Both the position numbers and the translations under genes were made by a program. A DNA stretch of 15,115 bases from Acidobacteriota bacterium (lineage in GTDB: Bacteria > Acidobacteriota > Thermoanaerobaculia > Multivoradales > JAHEKO01): positions 1 to 15,115 of the forward strand of contig SBFI01000412.1 in assembly GCA_006227875.1 (NCBI GenBank), read 5' to 3'. This document shows positions 13,710 to 15,115 of this stretch, piece after piece (the stretch's first letter is position 1; each line of letters opens with the position of its first letter). The notes below the pieces were generated by a model, which was given only the letters and a program-made list of their open reading frames with translations, had not been told where the DNA came from and did no database searches.

Positions 13710-15115
13710 TGAATCACTCCCATCGACTCGCCGGCGCCAATTTCGCCGTCGCCATCGCCTCCTTCGGCGTCGCCGCTCTGCTCGGCCTGGTGCAGGCCCT
13801 GACCCTCGCCGGTATCGAGCTGCCGGGTGTGACCCCTGATATCTACTACCTGTCGGTGACCGCCCACGGTGTCTTGATGGCGCTGGTGTTCACCACCTTC
13901 TTCATTATGGGGCTGGGCTATCTCATCGCTCGTGAGCGCCTCGGCTTCATCGTCGGCGAAAAAGTGGCCTGGACCGGTTTCTGGCTCGCCCTGATCGGCA
14001 CGATCGGGGCCGCCTATTACATCCTGACCGGCCAGGCCACGGTTCTCTACACCTTCTACCCGCCGCTCGAAGCGCATCCGGTCTTCTACATCGGCGCCAC
14101 CCTGTTGGTGGTGGGCTCCTGGATCTGGGGCGGTGTGCTGATCGCCAGCTCTCGACGCTGGAAGAGCGAGAACCCGGGGACCCCGTTGCCGCTGGCGGTC
14201 CACGGCATGCTGGCCACGATCATCGTCTGGTACCTGGCCACCGCGGGACTCGCGGCCGAGGTTCTGGGGATGCTGATCCCGTGGTCCCTCGGGCTGGTCG
14301 AGACGATCGATCCGGTGGTGGCGCGAACCTACTTCTGGTGGTTCGGCCACCCGCTGGTCTACTTCTGGCTGATGCCGGCGTATGTGCTCTGGTACACCGT
14401 GCTGCCGAAAGTCGCCGGGGGAAAGCTCTTCAGTGACTCGTTGGCGCGCATGGTCTTCGTGCTGTTTGTCGTGTTGTCGACGCCCGTGGGGTTCCACCAT
14501 CAGTTCACCGACCCGGGCATCGCCGCCGGCTGGAAGCTGCTTCACACCGTGACCACCTACGGCATCCTCTATCCCAGTCTGGTGACGGCGTTCACCATCG
14601 TCGCTTCTCTCGAGGTGGCGGGACGGATGAAAGGGGCCAAGGGGCTGTTCGATTGGATCGGCCGGCTGCCTTGGCGGGAGCCATTCTTCGCCTCGGCGGT
14701 GCTGGCCATGCTGACCTTCACCTTGGGCGGCATCGGCGGCGCCATCAACGCTGCCTATGCCATGAACGCCATGGTTCACAACACCGCCTGGATCCAGGGT
14801 CACTTCCATCTGACCGTCGGCACCACCGTCGGCCTGACCTTTATGGGGGCGACCTACTGGTGGCTGCCAAGGCTGACCGGACGTCGGTTGACACCGGCTT
14901 GGATGGCGACCGCGCAGCCCTATCTCTGGTTTATCGGCATGATGCTCTTCAGCATCCCCAACCACATCGCCGGTCTGTTGGGGCTGCCAAGGCGGATCTC
15001 CGATGTCACCTACTTCGGTGCCGAGCAGGCGGAGAGCTGGATCGGGCTGACCAAGATTTCCGGCATCGGTGCCGCGCTGCTCTTCTTGAGCTCGATCCTG
15101 TTCGTGGTCGTGACA
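13709..15115 (+). CDS. cbaA: B-type (ba3-like) cytochrome c oxidase subunit I, 3' end missing
   Basis: This frame starts at ATG 13709 and is open for 469 codons to the window edge; B-type subunit I is normally about 560 residues, so about 90 are missing. It is the catalytic haem-copper subunit reducing O2 to water while pumping protons. Low-spin haem ligands are His53 (SVTAHGVLM) and His367; CuB ligands are His214, His263 and His264 (GFHHQF); high-spin haem a3 is bound by His365 (IQGHFH). His214 and Tyr218 (GHPLVY) form the expected crosslinked pair. The sequence reads GHPLVY, not GHPEVY as in A-type enzymes, so the D-channel glutamate is absent and proton uptake should use only a K-like channel, as in Thermus ba3. 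This places it firmly in type B, generally high-affinity oxidases. Confidence 0.94.
   Translation, partial: MNHSHRLAGANFAVAIASFGVAALLGLVQALTLAGIELPGVTPDIYYLSVTAHGVLMALVFTTFFIMGLGYLIARERLGFIVGEKVAWTGFWLALIGTIGAAYYILTGQATVLYTFYPPLEAHPVFYIGATLLVVGSWIWGGVLIASSRRWKSENPGTPLPLAVHGMLATIIVWYLATAGLAAEVLGMLIPWSLGLVETIDPVVARTYFWWFGHPLVYFWLMPAYVLWYTVLPKVAGGKLFSDSLARMVFVLFVVLSTPVGFHHQFTDPGIAAGWKLLHTVTTYGILYPSLVTAFTIVASLEVAGRMKGAKGLFDWIGRLPWREPFFASAVLAMLTFTLGGIGGAINAAYAMNAMVHNTAWIQGHFHLTVGTTVGLTFMGATYWWLPRLTGRRLTPAWMATAQPYLWFIGMMLFSIPNHIAGLLGLPRRISDVTYFGAEQAESWIGLTKISGIGAALLFLSSILFVVVT

Noticed and set aside
13583..14965. Minus-strand open frame of 460 codons
   Set aside because: It lies opposite oxidase subunits II and I, which have all their metal ligands. 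Its composition (rich in Gly, His, Gln, Arg, Asp) is typical of an antisense shadow in GC-rich DNA.

Overview
This is GC-rich, densely coded bacterial chromosome. The organism is most likely a Gram-negative, aerobic or microaerobic heterotroph: there are two genes with cleavable signal peptides, one of them a DUF3108 periplasmic protein, and a B-type (ba3-like) terminal oxidase at the right edge. I cannot fix the phylum from the window. Acidobacteriota or a gammaproteobacterium both fit loosely. I see no rRNA, tRNA, CRISPR array, phage gene or transposase, so this looks like ordinary core or accessory chromosome.

Layout. 1-1354 (minus): a secreted protein of unknown family, followed downstream by a DUF3108 protein that runs off the left edge. 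1355-1667: a divergent intergenic region with two strong inverted repeats. 1668-3020 (plus): an alpha/beta-hydrolase-fold domain fused to a class III nucleotide cyclase; the hydrolase has lost its Ser and His. 3203-4746 (plus): an ECF sigma factor followed by three small membrane-protein genes, including a 59-codon DUF2892-type gene with a TTG start. 7900-4755 (minus): an FHA-domain protein, a SagB-type nitroreductase and a 558-residue protein with a GNAT-like core, probably one operon. 8100-9452 (plus): a CNNM/CorC (hemolysin-like) ion transporter, convergent with a CDF cation-efflux protein at 9470-10375 (minus). 10515-12891 (plus): an amino-acid permease with a frameshift near codon 42, overlapping a PLP-dependent aminotransferase by 4 bp. 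13032-15115 (plus): small subunit IIa, CuA subunit II and the first 469 codons of subunit I of a B-type haem-copper oxidase.

How the genes work together. The oxidase operon is a complete respiratory module in the order IIa-II-I. The permease and aminotransferase form an import-and-transaminate pair whose permease may be broken. CNNM and CDF proteins both handle divalent cations at the membrane but are on opposite strands. The ECF operon has no recognisable zinc-binding anti-sigma domain; its cysteine-rich 70-residue membrane peptide is the best candidate partner of the sigma factor.

The parts most likely to hold undescribed biology are the ECF/Cys-rich/membrane operon, the FHA-SagB-GNAT-like operon with a possible two-state leader hairpin, and the pseudo-hydrolase cyclase. 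All functional links between neighbours are inferences from gene order.
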